From Burkholderiaceae bacterium (GTDB lineage: Bacteria > Pseudomonadota > Gammaproteobacteria > Burkholderiales > Burkholderiaceae), in assembly GCA_947452535.1 (NCBI GenBank), contig CANGCM010000008.1:1-58818 (forward strand): 58,818 nt of DNA, given 5' to 3'. A program made the position numbers and the translations under genes. The notes under the pieces were generated by a model. That model ran no database searches and was not told the DNA's origin. It worked only from the letters and a program-made list of their open reading frames with translations. This document shows positions 1 to 9,056 of this stretch, one piece after another (within the stretch, counting starts at the first letter, position 1; each line of letters begins with the position of its first letter).

Positions 1-124
1 ATTCAACCCAGAAACGGCGATTTTGCAAATTCGGCAAAAAGCGACGCTTCGTTTTATTGTTTGCATGGGATACATTGTTGCCAACCATCGGCTTCTTCCC
101 AGTGACTTGGCAAACTTTTGCCAT
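1..124 (-). CDS. rpmB: 50S ribosomal protein L28, 3' part cut by window edge
   Basis: The first 41 codons of L28 are visible, running leftward out of the window; full-length L28 is about 77-78 residues. The visible protein starts [12 protein letters not shown] and continues with the family's [17 protein letters not shown] block, which is diagnostic. L28 is a component of the large ribosomal subunit. In this group rpmG (L33) usually follows, which would lie outside the window. The ATG occupies 124-122. The gene looks normal apart from the truncation by the window edge. Confidence 0.95.
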   Translation of the reverse strand, partial: MAKVCQVTGKKPMVGNNVSHANNKTKRRFLPNLQNRRFWVE

Positions 125-230
125 GACATAACTCCATTAATTGCGAAAAGAAAAGATTGTATCAGTCTCTGCCCACTTTGATCTAGCTCTAACTGGCTTT
201 AGTTTTAGTGATTCAATAATCTAAGCGGCA

Positions 231-259
231 ATTATAGCCATAGTTGGCAGATAAGTTAG
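231..259 (-). promoter_or_regulatory. Candidate sigma-70 promoter for rpmB
   Basis: On the minus strand a perfect TATAAT lies at 236-231. A weak -35-like CTAACT sits 17 nt upstream (259-254). Transcription would begin near 224 and leave a leader of about 100 nt before rpmB. The -10 is convincing, the -35 is not. The rest of 125-274 shows nothing else I can name. Confidence 0.4.
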
Positions 260-274
260 TGATTACTTCTATTT

Positions 275-964
275 TTAGTCATTTTTCATAAGGCCCGCAT
301 CTGAAAAGGAGAAAAATCCACTATCACTCACGATGCAGTGATCTAAAAGCGGAATATCCACTAACTCCAGGGCTTTAGTCAGTAACTTCGTTAATTCTTG
401 ATCGGCAACGCTGGGCAGGGGGTTTCCGCTGGGGTGATTGTGAGCCACGATCAGGGCGCTGGCGTTCCTTGCAAGGGCTTCCTTGAGGATTTCTCGGGGG
501 TAGATGGCCGTCTGCGTCAGGGAGCCCCTAAAGAGCTCCTGGCACTCAATGAGATGGAGGCGGGAGTCCAGATAAAGACAAAGAAAGACCTCATGGGGAA
601 GGCGCCCAAATCGAGCTTGTAAGAACTCTTTGACATAGCTTGGCGATGAAAAAACAGAATCTTGCGAAAGGGTTTCCTCAAGACTACGTTTTACTAGTTC
701 GTAGGCTGCCTGAATTTGGGACCATTTGGAAATGCCCATCCCATGAATCTGGGTTAATTCCTCTGGGGTGCATGACAACAGGCGTGGAAGATTGCCAAAA
801 TGGTGAAGCAGGTCTTGGGCTAAGGCTACGGCAGTTTTCCCCTTAAAGCCAACCCGTAAGAAAATGGCCAGTAATTCTGCATCCGTTAGGGCCCCTGCGC
901 CTAGGGCACGAAGCTTTTCGCGTGGCTGATCCATTTTGGGCCACTCGGTAATGGGTAAGTGCAC
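275..964 (-). CDS. radC: RadC family JAB-domain protein
   Basis: This is a RadC-type protein with an N-terminal helix-hairpin-helix-like region and a C-terminal JAB/MPN metalloprotease-like domain. The domain's metal motif H-x-H-x10-D is present near the C-terminus as HNHPSGN...D. RadC was historically linked to DNA repair, but its biochemical role is unsettled. The reading frame stays open to 1123, yet that would overlap fkpB. Family alignment (LPITEWPK...PREKL) favours the GTG at 964, giving 229 aa, close to the usual 224; the ATG at 934 is the alternative. It is divergent from fkpB with only 30 bp between them. Confidence 0.9.
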   Translation of the reverse strand: MHLPITEWPKMDQPREKLRALGAGALTDAELLAIFLRVGFKGKTAVALAQDLLHHFGNLPRLLSCTPEELTQIHGMGISKWSQIQAAYELVKRSLEETLSQDSVFSSPSYVKEFLQARFGRLPHEVFLCLYLDSRLHLIECQELFRGSLTQTAIYPREILKEALARNASALIVAHNHPSGNPLPSVADQELTKLLTKALELVDIPLLDHCIVSDSGFFSFSDAGLMKND

Positions 965-982
965 GCTAGTGTCTGGCCTAGA

Positions 983-988
983 TACAAT
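983..988 (+). promoter_or_regulatory. -10-like TACAAT six nt before fkpB ATG
   Basis: TACAAT at 983-988 is followed by six nucleotides and then the fkpB ATG at 995. No Shine-Dalgarno sequence fits in that space. If this is the -10 element, transcription starts at or within a base or two of the start codon, giving a leaderless mRNA. No good -35 is visible. Confidence 0.35.
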
Positions 989-994
989 TACCTT

Positions 995-1441
995 ATGACT
1001 AAGCTTACGGTTTTGCCCAATTCCTTCCTGACCCTCAACTATCGGCTGACCTTGCCCAGCGGGGATGATTACATCAATACTTTTATCGATCGTCCTGCGA
1101 CGATGCTGATGGGTTCTGGACAATTTGCGCCTTGTTTTGAAAGAGTGTTGATTGGATTGGGTATTGGAGAAAAGAAAAGTGCTTTATTGCCGCCCGAAGA
1201 GAGTTTTGGTGAGCGCAAAGAAGAATTAATTCAGTGGGTTTCTTTGGGTGCGCTCAAAGAAGGGCGCGATGACGATGTGGAATTTAATCCAGGTGATGTG
1301 ATTGAATTCAATGCACCTGGTGGAGCGCAATACGCTGGCGTATTGCAGTCGATTAACGAAGAGGGTGCTTGGTTTGATTTCAATCACCCACTTGCTGGAA
1401 GGCCAGTTACCTTCGAAGCTGAAGTCCTTGGGATTCTTTAA
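995..1441 (+). CDS. fkpB: FKBP-type peptidyl-prolyl isomerase, SlpA/FkpB-like
   Basis: This 148-aa FKBP-fold prolyl isomerase catalyses cis-trans isomerisation of X-Pro bonds. The sequence has the SlyD/SlpA-type layout: a first half ending GQFAPCFERVLIGLGIGEKK, an inserted flap rich in acidic residues (PPEESFGERKEE), and a closing DFNHPLAGRPVTFE block typical of the family. There is no signal peptide, so it is cytoplasmic. It is followed directly by ispH (stop at 1441, ATG at 1442), the same pairing as fkpB-ispH in E. coli. An earlier in-frame start at 959 exists but lacks homology, so the ATG at 995 is preferred. Confidence 0.93.
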   Translation: MTKLTVLPNSFLTLNYRLTLPSGDDYINTFIDRPATMLMGSGQFAPCFERVLIGLGIGEKKSALLPPEESFGERKEELIQWVSLGALKEGRDDDVEFNPGDVIEFNAPGGAQYAGVLQSINEEGAWFDFNHPLAGRPVTFEAEVLGIL

Positions 1442-2410
1442 ATGATGCCTAATCAAACAAGCGCGCAAATCAATACGCAAGACAATCCAGAAATATTGAT
1501 GGCGCAACCCCGTGGTTTTTGCGCAGGCGTAGATCGGGCAATTAATATTGTCAAGGAAGCCATCACCCGTTTTGGTGCGCCGATTTATGTGCGCCATGAG
1601 ATTGTTCATAACGCTTTTGTCGTGAATGAATTGCGCGAGAAGGGTGCGGTGTTTGTTGAGGATCTGAATGAGGTTCCCCAGGGCGGAATTGTGGTGTTCA
1701 GTGCGCATGGCGTTTCTCAAGAGGTTCGCAGAGATGCGGAGGCGCGTGGACTTCAGGTGTATGACGCCACTTGCCCATTGGTTACTAAGGTTCATCTTGA
1801 GGTGGTGAAGATGTGTAAAGACGGTTTCACGGTTTTGATGATTGGCCATGCTGGACATCCCGAAGTAGAGGGCACCATGGGTCAGGTCAAGGAAGGTGTT
1901 TACCTGATTGAAACGGTAGCTGATATCGCGGATCTGAATTTTGATCAGGATGAAAAAATTGCTTTTGTTACGCAAACGACGCTCTCCGTAGATGAGACTA
2001 AAGAAATTGTTGATGCCTTAACTAAAAAGTTCCCAAGGATTGTTCAGCCACGCAAACAAGATATTTGCTATGCGACTCAAAATCGCCAAGATGCCGTGAA
2101 ATTTATGGCGCCACAAGTAGAGGTGGTTATTGTGGTGGGTAGCAAAGCAAGCTCGAACTCGAATCGCTTGCGTGAATTGGCTGAAAAGCTAGGTGTACCT
2201 GCTTACATGGTGGATGCACCTGAGCAACTGCAGGCTGAATGGTTTGCTGGCAAGAAGCGTGTTGGGCTTACAGCTGGGGCCTCAGCCCCTGAAAGCTTGG
2301 CGCAATTGATTGCAGCAAAAATTCAAGAATTTGGGCCCCGCAGTGTTCGCGCTTTAGATGGCGTGGTTGAGGATGTCACCTTTTCTTTGCCTAAGAATTT
2401 AGTCGACTAA
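1442..2410 (+). CDS. ispH: 4-hydroxy-3-methylbut-2-enyl diphosphate reductase
   Basis: IspH (LytB) catalyses the last step of the MEP isoprenoid pathway, reducing HMBPP to IPP and DMAPP with a [4Fe-4S] cluster. The 322-aa protein has the three cluster cysteines in their usual settings: [11 protein letters not shown] near residue 27, [11 protein letters not shown] near 115, and [11 protein letters not shown] near 213. The conserved HGVSQE and GHPEVEGT motifs are also present. It is translationally coupled to fkpB, with the start immediately after the fkpB stop. Two ATGs occur in tandem at 1442 and 1445, and either could be used. ispA and dxs, other steps of the same pathway, lie at 28-31 kb. 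Confidence 0.97.
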   Translation: MMPNQTSAQINTQDNPEILMAQPRGFCAGVDRAINIVKEAITRFGAPIYVRHEIVHNAFVVNELREKGAVFVEDLNEVPQGGIVVFSAHGVSQEVRRDAEARGLQVYDATCPLVTKVHLEVVKMCKDGFTVLMIGHAGHPEVEGTMGQVKEGVYLIETVADIADLNFDQDEKIAFVTQTTLSVDETKEIVDALTKKFPRIVQPRKQDICYATQNRQDAVKFMAPQVEVVIVVGSKASSNSNRLRELAEKLGVPAYMVDAPEQLQAEWFAGKKRVGLTAGASAPESLAQLIAAKIQEFGPRSVRALDGVVEDVTFSLPKNLVD

Positions 2411-2416
2411 GAGAAT

Positions 2417-2445
2417 AAAAAAAGGGGCTCATCATGATGAGCCCC
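2417..2445 (-). terminator. Rho-independent terminator of the argD-like gene
   Basis: A perfect 11-bp inverted repeat lies at 2424-2445 (GGGGCTCATCA / TGATGAGCCCC). On the minus strand it is followed by seven T residues (2423-2417), a textbook intrinsic terminator for the leftward aminotransferase gene. It may also stop rightward ispH transcripts, although that side has no T tract. Confidence 0.88.
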
Positions 2446-2472
2446 TGCGCATTAGAAGATTCCTGAAACCCC

Positions 2473-3666
2473 CTAGGTAACTTCCTTCAATAGCTCTCTC
2501 AAGATATTGCACATCTGACGGATTTCATCATCACTCACATTGAGTGCAGGCATAAAGCGCAACAGATTTGGCCTTGGTGAATTAATTAGCAGTCCCTCTG
2601 GATTGCGATCGCGGGCTAGCTCAACTAATTTTCCACCAATATCGCTACTCAAAATAAGGGCGCGCAATAGGCCTTCGCCACGTTCACCCTGTAAGTTAAA
2701 TTCTGCGGAGATGGAGAGCAATTCTTGGCTGAGCAATTCTCCTTTGGCACGAACCGATTCTAGGAAGCCTGGCGCTAAGAGCTGCTCAATCACGCTGATA
2801 CCTACTGCCGTCATGAGTGGGTTACCGTTATAGGTTCCCCCTTGATCGCCTGGCACAAAGCAAGCAACAGCATCGGTTGCCATCAATGCTGCAAGCGGAA
2901 CGCCCCCACCAATGCCTTTACCCAGCGTCATGATGTCTGGCTCAATGTCGTAATGCTGGTGAGCAAAGAGTTTGCCAGTACGGCCGCAACCAGCTTGCAC
3001 CTCATCGACGATTAACAAAATATTATTTTCTCTGGTGAATTGACGCAGGCCTTGCATGAATTCTTTAGTCGTCGGGATGACGCCGCCTTCACCTTGGACG
3101 GGCTCCAGCATCACTGCAACTGTCTGCTCGGTCACAAGCTTTTTAACTGACTCCAAATCATTTAACTCTGCTTTTGGGAAGCCGGCTACTTGCGGTGCAA
3201 ACATGGTGTCCCAACCGGGCTTACCAGAGGCGCTCATGGTGGCTAAGGTACGACCATGAAAGCTATGATCAAAAGTAATGATTTCAAAAGCGCCAGATTT
3301 ATGAAGTTGACCCCATTTACGCGCTAATTTAATCGCGCCTTCATTGGCCTCCGCTCCGCTATTGGCAAAGAAGACCTTATTGAAGCAACTGTTATTTGTT
3401 AGCAGGTTCGATAAACGAATCATGGGTTCGTTGTAGAACGCGGGGCTAGGATTGATCAGTTTTTTCGCTTGGACGTTGAGGGCTTCAATCATGCCCGGAT
3501 TGCTATGCCCTAAACAGTTTACGGCCCAGCCTTGCAAAAAATCCAAATAGCGTTTGCCGTTGTTGTCAGTCAGCCATGAGCATTTACCCTCGACCATCAT
3601 CAACTCTGGTCGTGGAGTAATAAACATCACTGAGTGAGCATCTACGGATTGGGCTGGCTTATTCAT
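2473..3666 (-). CDS. argD: Acetylornithine aminotransferase family (class III, PLP)
   Basis: This 397-aa class III PLP aminotransferase is most like acetylornithine transaminase, which interconverts N-acetylornithine and N-acetylglutamate semialdehyde in arginine synthesis. Visible family marks are FFANSGAEANEGAIKLAR near residue 100, FHGRTLATMSASG near 140, the cofactor-contacting Asp in LLIVDEVQAGCGRTG near 220, and the Schiff-base Lys in TLGKGIGGG near 250. It is a stand-alone gene with its own terminator. Succinylornithine or other omega-amino acid transaminase activity cannot be excluded from sequence alone. Confidence 0.88.
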   Translation of the reverse strand: MNKPAQSVDAHSVMFITPRPELMMVEGKCSWLTDNNGKRYLDFLQGWAVNCLGHSNPGMIEALNVQAKKLINPSPAFYNEPMIRLSNLLTNNSCFNKVFFANSGAEANEGAIKLARKWGQLHKSGAFEIITFDHSFHGRTLATMSASGKPGWDTMFAPQVAGFPKAELNDLESVKKLVTEQTVAVMLEPVQGEGGVIPTTKEFMQGLRQFTRENNILLIVDEVQAGCGRTGKLFAHQHYDIEPDIMTLGKGIGGGVPLAALMATDAVACFVPGDQGGTYNGNPLMTAVGISVIEQLLAPGFLESVRAKGELLSQELLSISAEFNLQGERGEGLLRALILSSDIGGKLVELARDRNPEGLLINSPRPNLLRFMPALNVSDDEIRQMCNILRELLKEVT

Positions 3667-3733
3667 ATCGTTTACGAAGTGAGGTCAAATGAGGTTTCTA
3701 TTATCACGCTTAGTCTCTGATTCTGTAGCTGGC

Positions 3734-4780
3734 TTAATTTGTTACTAGGTCAGCAGCACTGGTAAAGGAGTCCGCAAAAAATTCCTCCTCGGGTAAGTGG
3801 CATTGAGACGAGAAGTCCTGACGAGCTGCATTAACCATGACTGGGGCGCCACAGGCGTAGACCTGGAAATGAGCCATATCGGGATGGTCGGCCATGACGG
3901 CTTGGTGAACAAAGCCTGTACGACCAGTCCATTGATCTGCGGCAATTGCATCTGAGATAACGGGGAAGTACTTAAAGTCAGAGATAGTTTGGGCCCAGCC
4001 TTGGCAGAGTGCATCTAGGTAGAGGTCGCTAGGGCGACGCCCACCCCAATATAAATGGATGGGACGCTGAATGTTCTTGAACTGCATCTGCTCAATAATG
4101 GATTTGATCGGCGCAAAGCCAGTACCAGCAGCTACAAAAATAATCGGCTTCTTAGAATCTTCCCTTAAAAAGAAGCTACCCAGCGGCCCTTCAAAACGGA
4201 GAATATCTTTTTCTTTGAGCGCAAGATCTTTTACCCCAAAGACAAAGTCGGTAAACAGACCGCCTGGTAAATGACGTAGATGTAGCTCGAGGGGGCCATC
4301 CTGATCGGGTGCATTTGCAATAGAGTAGGCGCGGCGCTGCCCATCTTTTAGAAGAAACTCTAAGTATTGACCCGCCAAAAACTGAAAGCGCTCGGCTGCT
4401 GGAAGCTGAAGCGTGAGAATCGCTACATCCTCACTTGGCATTGAAATTGAATTCACGCGGCAGGGCACTTTGCGGATGGCAATATCACCAGAGCCTTGAA
4501 CTTCACGAGCCTCAATTAGGAGATCGGATTTGGGATGTGCGCAGCAAAATAAAGTGCTACCAGATGCCTCGTCGGCAGGGCTAAGCGCGCTAGCACTGTG
4601 CTGACCATGCTCTACCTTACCCTCTAGAATCTTGCCTTTACAGGATCCACAGGCGCCATTTTTACAGCCATAGGGTAAGGTGATGCCCTGCTGAAGCGCA
4701 GCCTCTAAGAGGGTTTCATCCGCCTGGACGGTAAATTGTTTGCCGCTCGCTTTGAGCGTGACCTGGTAAGACACTCTCAT
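3734..4780 (-). CDS. Ferredoxin-fused FAD/NAD(P)H oxidoreductase, AscD-like
   Basis: This 348-aa iron-sulfur flavoprotein has three domains. Residues 1-95 form a plant-type [2Fe-2S] ferredoxin (CKNGACGSC, then a later Cys in LFCCAHP). An FAD-binding barrel follows with RAYSIANAP. The C-terminal NAD(P) domain has AAGTGFAPIKS and YACGAPVMV. The family is usually annotated CDP-6-deoxy-delta-3,4-glucoseen reductase in Burkholderiales, but no deoxysugar genes are nearby, so the partner is unknown. It could feed electrons to an oxygenase. The frame extends to 4897, but the ATG at 4780 with GAAAGGA just upstream is preferred and avoids overlap with the divergent SDR gene. Confidence 0.82.
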   Translation of the reverse strand: MRVSYQVTLKASGKQFTVQADETLLEAALQQGITLPYGCKNGACGSCKGKILEGKVEHGQHSASALSPADEASGSTLFCCAHPKSDLLIEAREVQGSGDIAIRKVPCRVNSISMPSEDVAILTLQLPAAERFQFLAGQYLEFLLKDGQRRAYSIANAPDQDGPLELHLRHLPGGLFTDFVFGVKDLALKEKDILRFEGPLGSFFLREDSKKPIIFVAAGTGFAPIKSIIEQMQFKNIQRPIHLYWGGRRPSDLYLDALCQGWAQTISDFKYFPVISDAIAADQWTGRTGFVHQAVMADHPDMAHFQVYACGAPVMVNAARQDFSSQCHLPEEEFFADSFTSAADLVTN

Positions 4781-4797
4781 TCCTTTCAATAAATCGT

Positions 4798-4803
4798 TAC
4801 GAT
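4798..4803 (+). promoter_or_regulatory. -10-like TACGAT seven nt before the SDR gene ATG
   Basis: TACGAT at 4798-4803 lies seven nucleotides before the ATG at 4811 and no ribosome-binding site is present. It is another example of the leaderless-type arrangement seen at several genes in this window. The -35 is not recognisable. Confidence 0.25.
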
Positions 4804-4810
4804 GTAACTT

Positions 4811-5698
4811 ATGCAATCTTTTGGTAAATCTCGAATCCTGATCATCGGCTGTGGTGATATTGGTTTGCGCGTCGCCAAACAACTGGCTCGGAGTCATCGC
4901 ATCTATGCCTTAACTTCCCAGAAAACCCGTTTTCAGGAGTTGAGAGCGGTTGGCGCGATGCCGATTTTGGGGGATCTGGATAAGCCCGATAGCTTGTGGC
5001 GCTTGAGTGGATTGGCAGAAACCGTGATTCACTTAGCACCACCCCAAAATACAGGTCATCGTGATTGCCGAACTCGCAACCTCCTACGAATTTTAGCCCA
5101 AGGCCCTAACACTGTCAGCCGCCTGATTTATGTGAGTACTACCGGCGTCTATGGAGATCATGCGGGTGCTAGGGTGAGTGAAGTGACCCCAGTCAACCCG
5201 CAAAGTGAGCGCGCCAAGCGGCGCGTGGACGCTGAAAATAGTCTGCGTTTATGGGCGCCTGCCCAAGGAGTTGCCCTCACAATCCTCCGAGTACCCGGTA
5301 TCTATGCGGCCGATCGTTTGCCCGTAGAGCGCATTCAGGCCGGCACACCGGCCCTAATTTCGACTGAAGATGCTTACTCGAATCACATTCAGAGTGATGA
5401 TTTAGCAAGGCTGATATGCGCTGCTGTTTATCACGGCAAGCCGCAACGCGTCATTAATACCTGTGACGGCGGTGAAACTAAGATGGGTGATTACTTTGAT
5501 GAGGTGGCCGATGCCTTTGGATTGGATCGACCGCCTAGGTTGCCGGGTGCAGAGTTGGAGAAAATTGTATCCCCGATGCTCTGGTCATTTATGCGGGAGT
5601 CACGGCGTGTAACGAATGGTCGACTACAAGAATTAAAAACTCCGCTCCGCTATCCTAGCGTGACAGCGTTTTTGAAAACTATTTCCAAGAATCCTTAA
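4811..5698 (+). CDS. NAD-dependent epimerase/dehydratase-like SDR protein
   Basis: This 295-aa extended short-chain dehydrogenase/reductase resembles the YeeZ-type family. The N-terminal Rossmann motif is ILIIGCGDIGLRVAKQL (residues 9-25). YVSTTGVYGDHAG near residue 110 is the usual Ser/Thr strand before the active-site region, but the classical YxxxK is not obvious, so activity is uncertain. There is no signal peptide. It is convergent with glnS, and the last 20 bases of the two genes overlap tail to tail. Substrate unknown. Confidence 0.8.
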   Translation: MQSFGKSRILIIGCGDIGLRVAKQLARSHRIYALTSQKTRFQELRAVGAMPILGDLDKPDSLWRLSGLAETVIHLAPPQNTGHRDCRTRNLLRILAQGPNTVSRLIYVSTTGVYGDHAGARVSEVTPVNPQSERAKRRVDAENSLRLWAPAQGVALTILRVPGIYAADRLPVERIQAGTPALISTEDAYSNHIQSDDLARLICAAVYHGKPQRVINTCDGGETKMGDYFDEVADAFGLDRPPRLPGAELEKIVSPMLWSFMRESRRVTNGRLQELKTPLRYPSVTAFLKTISKNP

Positions 5699-7451
5699 GG
5701 CCGACCGTGCGGTTAAAGATAGGCTGACCGGGCTTGGAGTCGCTTTGGTCAGCAACAAAATAACCGTGACGCTCAAACTGAAAACGATCTGCTGCTTTTG
5801 TATCTTTCATGCAAGGCTCTAAATAGGCAGTAATCGTTTGCTTAGAGTTGGGATTAATCGCATTCAGGAAATTTTTATCGCCACTATCAGGATGTGGATC
5901 ATTGAACAGGTGATCATAGAGGCGCACTTCTACAGGCAGGGCCTCTGCCGCACTTACCCAATGAATGTTGCCCTTCACTTTGTAATTATTTGATCCTGGT
6001 GTACCGCTCTTACTATCGGCAAAGTGGGTAGCATTGACCTGAATCACGTGACCATCTGCATCGACTTCAAATCCAGTGCATTCAACTACGAAGCCATGAC
6101 GCAAGCGCACACGCCCACCGGGCTGATCGCCAATCGGCGGGTACAGCCTGAAGAAGCCTTTAATGGGCTCTTTCATAAAGTCATCTTCTTCAATCCACAA
6201 TTCCTTTGTGAAATGAAATTCCCGATTACCCCACTCAGGATGCTGTGGATGACGCGGTGCTGAGCATGGCTCGCTGGCAGAAGCGTCAACGTTTTGAATC
6301 ACGAGCTTGAGTGGTTTAAGCACTGCAGTAGCACGTGGTGCCTTGGCCTCTAGATCATCCCGTAAGGCTTGATCAAGCGTGCTCATATCAATCCAGCTAT
6401 CGGCTTTGGAGACACCAATGCGTTCACAGAATAGGCGAATACTTTCTGGCGTGTAACCTCTGCGACGGATACCTACGATGGTTGGCATCCGCGGATCATC
6501 CCAACCGTCAACATGCTTCTCTTCAACTAATTGCAGCAACTTACGCTTGCTAGTAATGGTGTAAGTCAGATTGAGACGGGCGAATTCATATTGATGTGGA
6601 ACGGGATTTTTGAAGATTCCCAATTCGGCTAATGCATTCACAATCCAGTCGTAGAGCGGACGATTGTTCTCGAATTCCAAGGTGCAAATAGAGTGCGAGA
6701 CATTCTCCAGCGCATCTGAAATACAGTGTGTGAAGTCATACAAAGGATAAATACACCATTTGCTGCCAGTGCGATGATGATCCGTGTGACGAATGCGGTA
6801 AACCACGGGATCTCGCATCACAATATTCGGATGCGCCATGTCAATTTTCAGGCGTAGGACATGCTCACCATCTTTGTATTTGCTATCCCGCATCTCACGA
6901 AAGAGCGTGAGATTTTCAGCGGAAGTACGATCGCGATAGGGGCTATTTTTTCCCGCTTGACCAAAGTTACCGCGGTTAGCGTGAATGTCCTCAGCACATT
7001 GACTGTCCACATACGCCTTGCCGTTCTGAATCAAAATTTCTGCAAACTCATAGATCTGATCGAAGTAATCGCTCGCGTGATACAGATGCGTGCCCCAATC
7101 AAAGCCTAGCCATTGAACTGCATCCAGAATACTGTCCGCGTACTCAATATCTTCTTTAACGGGGTTGGTGTCGTCTAAACGCATATTGCAACGTGCACCA
7201 CCTGCTTGATGGTTGTAATCGTTTGCGAGCCCAAAATTGAGGCAGATACTTTTGGCGTGACCGATATGAAGGTAGCCGTTAGGTTCCGGTGGGAAGCGGG
7301 TAATGATGGAGGGGATGGCTTGACCATCTCGATTACTGCGATTCTGATAGGCACCGCTTGCTAAGTCATGATCAATGATCTGACGTAAAAAATTGGAGGG
7401 CTCGGCAATGGCGCCGGCGGGTATTTTGGAAGGCTTGCTATCTTGGGACAT
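5679..7451 (-). CDS. glnS: Glutaminyl-tRNA synthetase
   Basis: This class I aminoacyl-tRNA synthetase charges tRNA-Gln with glutamine. The 590-aa protein has the HIGH motif in PNGYLHIGHAKS near residue 57, the GlnRS/GluRS block RFDDTNP in the form RLDDTNPVKE, and the KMSKS counterpart TSKRKLLQL near 303. The C-terminal half holds the two anticodon-binding beta-barrels (LWIEEDDFM, VECTGFEVDADG). Length is slightly above E. coli GlnRS (554), mainly from N- and C-terminal extensions. On the minus strand TACAAT sits six nt before the ATG with no ribosome-binding site. Confidence 0.97.
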   Translation of the reverse strand: MSQDSKPSKIPAGAIAEPSNFLRQIIDHDLASGAYQNRSNRDGQAIPSIITRFPPEPNGYLHIGHAKSICLNFGLANDYNHQAGGARCNMRLDDTNPVKEDIEYADSILDAVQWLGFDWGTHLYHASDYFDQIYEFAEILIQNGKAYVDSQCAEDIHANRGNFGQAGKNSPYRDRTSAENLTLFREMRDSKYKDGEHVLRLKIDMAHPNIVMRDPVVYRIRHTDHHRTGSKWCIYPLYDFTHCISDALENVSHSICTLEFENNRPLYDWIVNALAELGIFKNPVPHQYEFARLNLTYTITSKRKLLQLVEEKHVDGWDDPRMPTIVGIRRRGYTPESIRLFCERIGVSKADSWIDMSTLDQALRDDLEAKAPRATAVLKPLKLVIQNVDASASEPCSAPRHPQHPEWGNREFHFTKELWIEEDDFMKEPIKGFFRLYPPIGDQPGGRVRLRHGFVVECTGFEVDADGHVIQVNATHFADSKSGTPGSNNYKVKGNIHWVSAAEALPVEVRLYDHLFNDPHPDSGDKNFLNAINPNSKQTITAYLEPCMKDTKAADRFQFERHGYFVADQSDSKPGQPIFNRTVGLKDSWK

Positions 7452-7457
7452 GGCCTC

Positions 7458-7486
7458 ATTGTAGAGAAACCGCAGCCTAGAAAGAA
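7458..7486 (-). promoter_or_regulatory. Promoter of glnS with no room for a leader
   Basis: On the minus strand TTCTTT (7486-7481) and TACAAT (7463-7458) are separated by 17 nt, and the ATG follows six nt after the -10. Transcription would start at about the start codon. The element lies immediately downstream of the tctA terminator hairpin. Confidence 0.45.
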
Positions 7487-7512
7487 AAAAGCCCGCAAAC
7501 TGCTGCGGGCTT
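7485..7512 (-). terminator. Rho-independent terminator after tctA
   Basis: The inverted repeat AAGCCCGCA / TGCGGGCTT (7489-7512, six-nt loop) is followed on the minus strand by a run of T (7490-7485). It ends the leftward tctBA transcript just before the glnS promoter. Confidence 0.85.
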
Positions 7513-7534
7513 GTTTTCCGAAGGCGCTCAAGAA

Positions 7535-9037
7535 TTAATCTTCTACGAAAGCCTCTTCACGGGTTTTCTTCACCGCAGGTAAGGCCACGATCACAACCAA
7601 GAGGGCAGCTGCGATGAGCAAACCTAAGGAAAGTGGGCGGGTTAAGAAGGTAGTGAAATCACCGCGTGATAACAATAAGGCGCGACGGAAGTTCTCTTCC
7701 ATCATTGGTCCGAGCACGAAGCCGAGGAGCAATGGAGGAGGTTCGCAACCGAGTTTGAAGAAGAGGTAACCAATTAAACCAAAGGCAGCGGTTACATATA
7801 CGTCAAACACAGTGTTATTCACGGTATACACACCAATACAGCAGAACACCAAAATTGCTGGGTAAAGGAAGCGATATGGAATCTTTAGGAGCTTTACCCA
7901 AATACCGATGAGTGGCAAGTTCAAGAGAATCAACATCACGTTACCAATCCACATGGAAGCGATCAGACCCCAAAACAGCGCTGGGTTGCTGGTCATCACC
8001 TGTGGACCAGGCTGAATATTGTGAATCGTCATCGCACCAACCATCAAAGCCATCACCGCATTTGGTGGGATACCTAAGGTAAGTAATGGAATGAATGAGG
8101 TTTGAGCCGCAGCATTGTTTGCTGATTCAGGACCAGCTACACCCTCAATCGCGCCTTTACCAAACTCGTGGCTGTACTTAGAGGACTTCTTTTCAACCGA
8201 GTAAGCGCCGAATGCAGCCAATGCAGCGCCACCACCAGGCAGAATACCCAAGACAGAACCAATAGTTGTACCGCGCAAGATGGATGGAATCATGCGCTTG
8301 ATGTCTTGCTTGGTAGGGATCATGGTGGTCATCTTGTTCAAGAAGCCCTCATCATCACCAGTTTTCTCAAGGTTACCCATGATCTCAGCAAAGCCGAACA
8401 CACCCATTGCAACGGCTACGAAGCCAATACCGTCACTCAATTCAGGGATGTCGAATGCATAGCGTGATACACCAGAGTTCACGTCGGTACCAATCAAGCC
8501 CAATAAGAGACCTAGAATGATCATGCCGATTGCTTTGATCAGTGAGCCAGAAGCTAGAACCACAGCACCAATTAACCCTAGAACCATTAGGGAGAAATAT
8601 TCGGCGGGACCAAACTTAAATGCTAGCTGGGAAAGTGGGGCCGCAAAAGCCGCCAAAATTAAAGTTGCAACACAGCCTGCAAAGAAAGAACCCATACCAG
8701 CGGTAAAGAGGGCTACGCCAGCTCGACCATTTCTGGCCATTTGGTAGCCATCAATCGCCGTCACCACCGAGGACGTTTCTCCTGGGATGTTAAGCAAAAT
8801 TGCAGTGGTAGAGCCGCCGTACTGTGAACCGTAGTAAATACCAGCCAACATGATCAATGCGGCAATTGGAGGCAATGCATAGGTGGCTGGCAACAACATC
8901 GCAATGGTTGCGATTGGGCCTAATCCTGGCAAAACACCGATCAAAGTACCCAATACACAGCCAATGAGGCAATAAAGAAGGTTTTGTAGCGTAAAGGCAG
9001 TATCAAAGCCGAGGGCTAGATTAGCAAATAAATCCAT
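7535..9037 (-). CDS. tctA: Tripartite tricarboxylate transporter large permease
   Basis: TctA-family permease of 500 aa, with about 11-12 hydrophobic segments. The N-terminal motif GVLPGLGPIATIAMLLP and the later internal echo GILPGGGAALAAFGAYS are hallmarks of the family's two repeated halves, as is KGAIEGVAGPESANNAAAQ. With TctB and a periplasmic TctC protein it imports carboxylates using an ion gradient. It lies 19-38 bp downstream of tctB in the same leftward operon. No tctC gene is adjacent; the only one in the window is at 39.4 kb. Substrate cannot be read from the permease. Confidence 0.93.
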   Translation of the reverse strand: MDLFANLALGFDTAFTLQNLLYCLIGCVLGTLIGVLPGLGPIATIAMLLPATYALPPIAALIMLAGIYYGSQYGGSTTAILLNIPGETSSVVTAIDGYQMARNGRAGVALFTAGMGSFFAGCVATLILAAFAAPLSQLAFKFGPAEYFSLMVLGLIGAVVLASGSLIKAIGMIILGLLLGLIGTDVNSGVSRYAFDIPELSDGIGFVAVAMGVFGFAEIMGNLEKTGDDEGFLNKMTTMIPTKQDIKRMIPSILRGTTIGSVLGILPGGGAALAAFGAYSVEKKSSKYSHEFGKGAIEGVAGPESANNAAAQTSFIPLLTLGIPPNAVMALMVGAMTIHNIQPGPQVMTSNPALFWGLIASMWIGNVMLILLNLPLIGIWVKLLKIPYRFLYPAILVFCCIGVYTVNNTVFDVYVTAAFGLIGYLFFKLGCEPPPLLLGFVLGPMMEENFRRALLLSRGDFTTFLTRPLSLGLLIAAALLVVIVALPAVKKTREEAFVED

Positions 9038-9056
9038 TTTTCAGAGTCCCGGTTCG

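Noticed and set aside
965..1123. Longer RadC starting inside fkpB
   Set aside because: The added 53 residues read antisense through fkpB and have no family similarity.
4781..4897. N-terminal extension of the ferredoxin-reductase gene
   Set aside because: It would overlap the divergent SDR gene and precede the normal start of the ferredoxin domain; the ATG at 4780 has a good ribosome-binding site.
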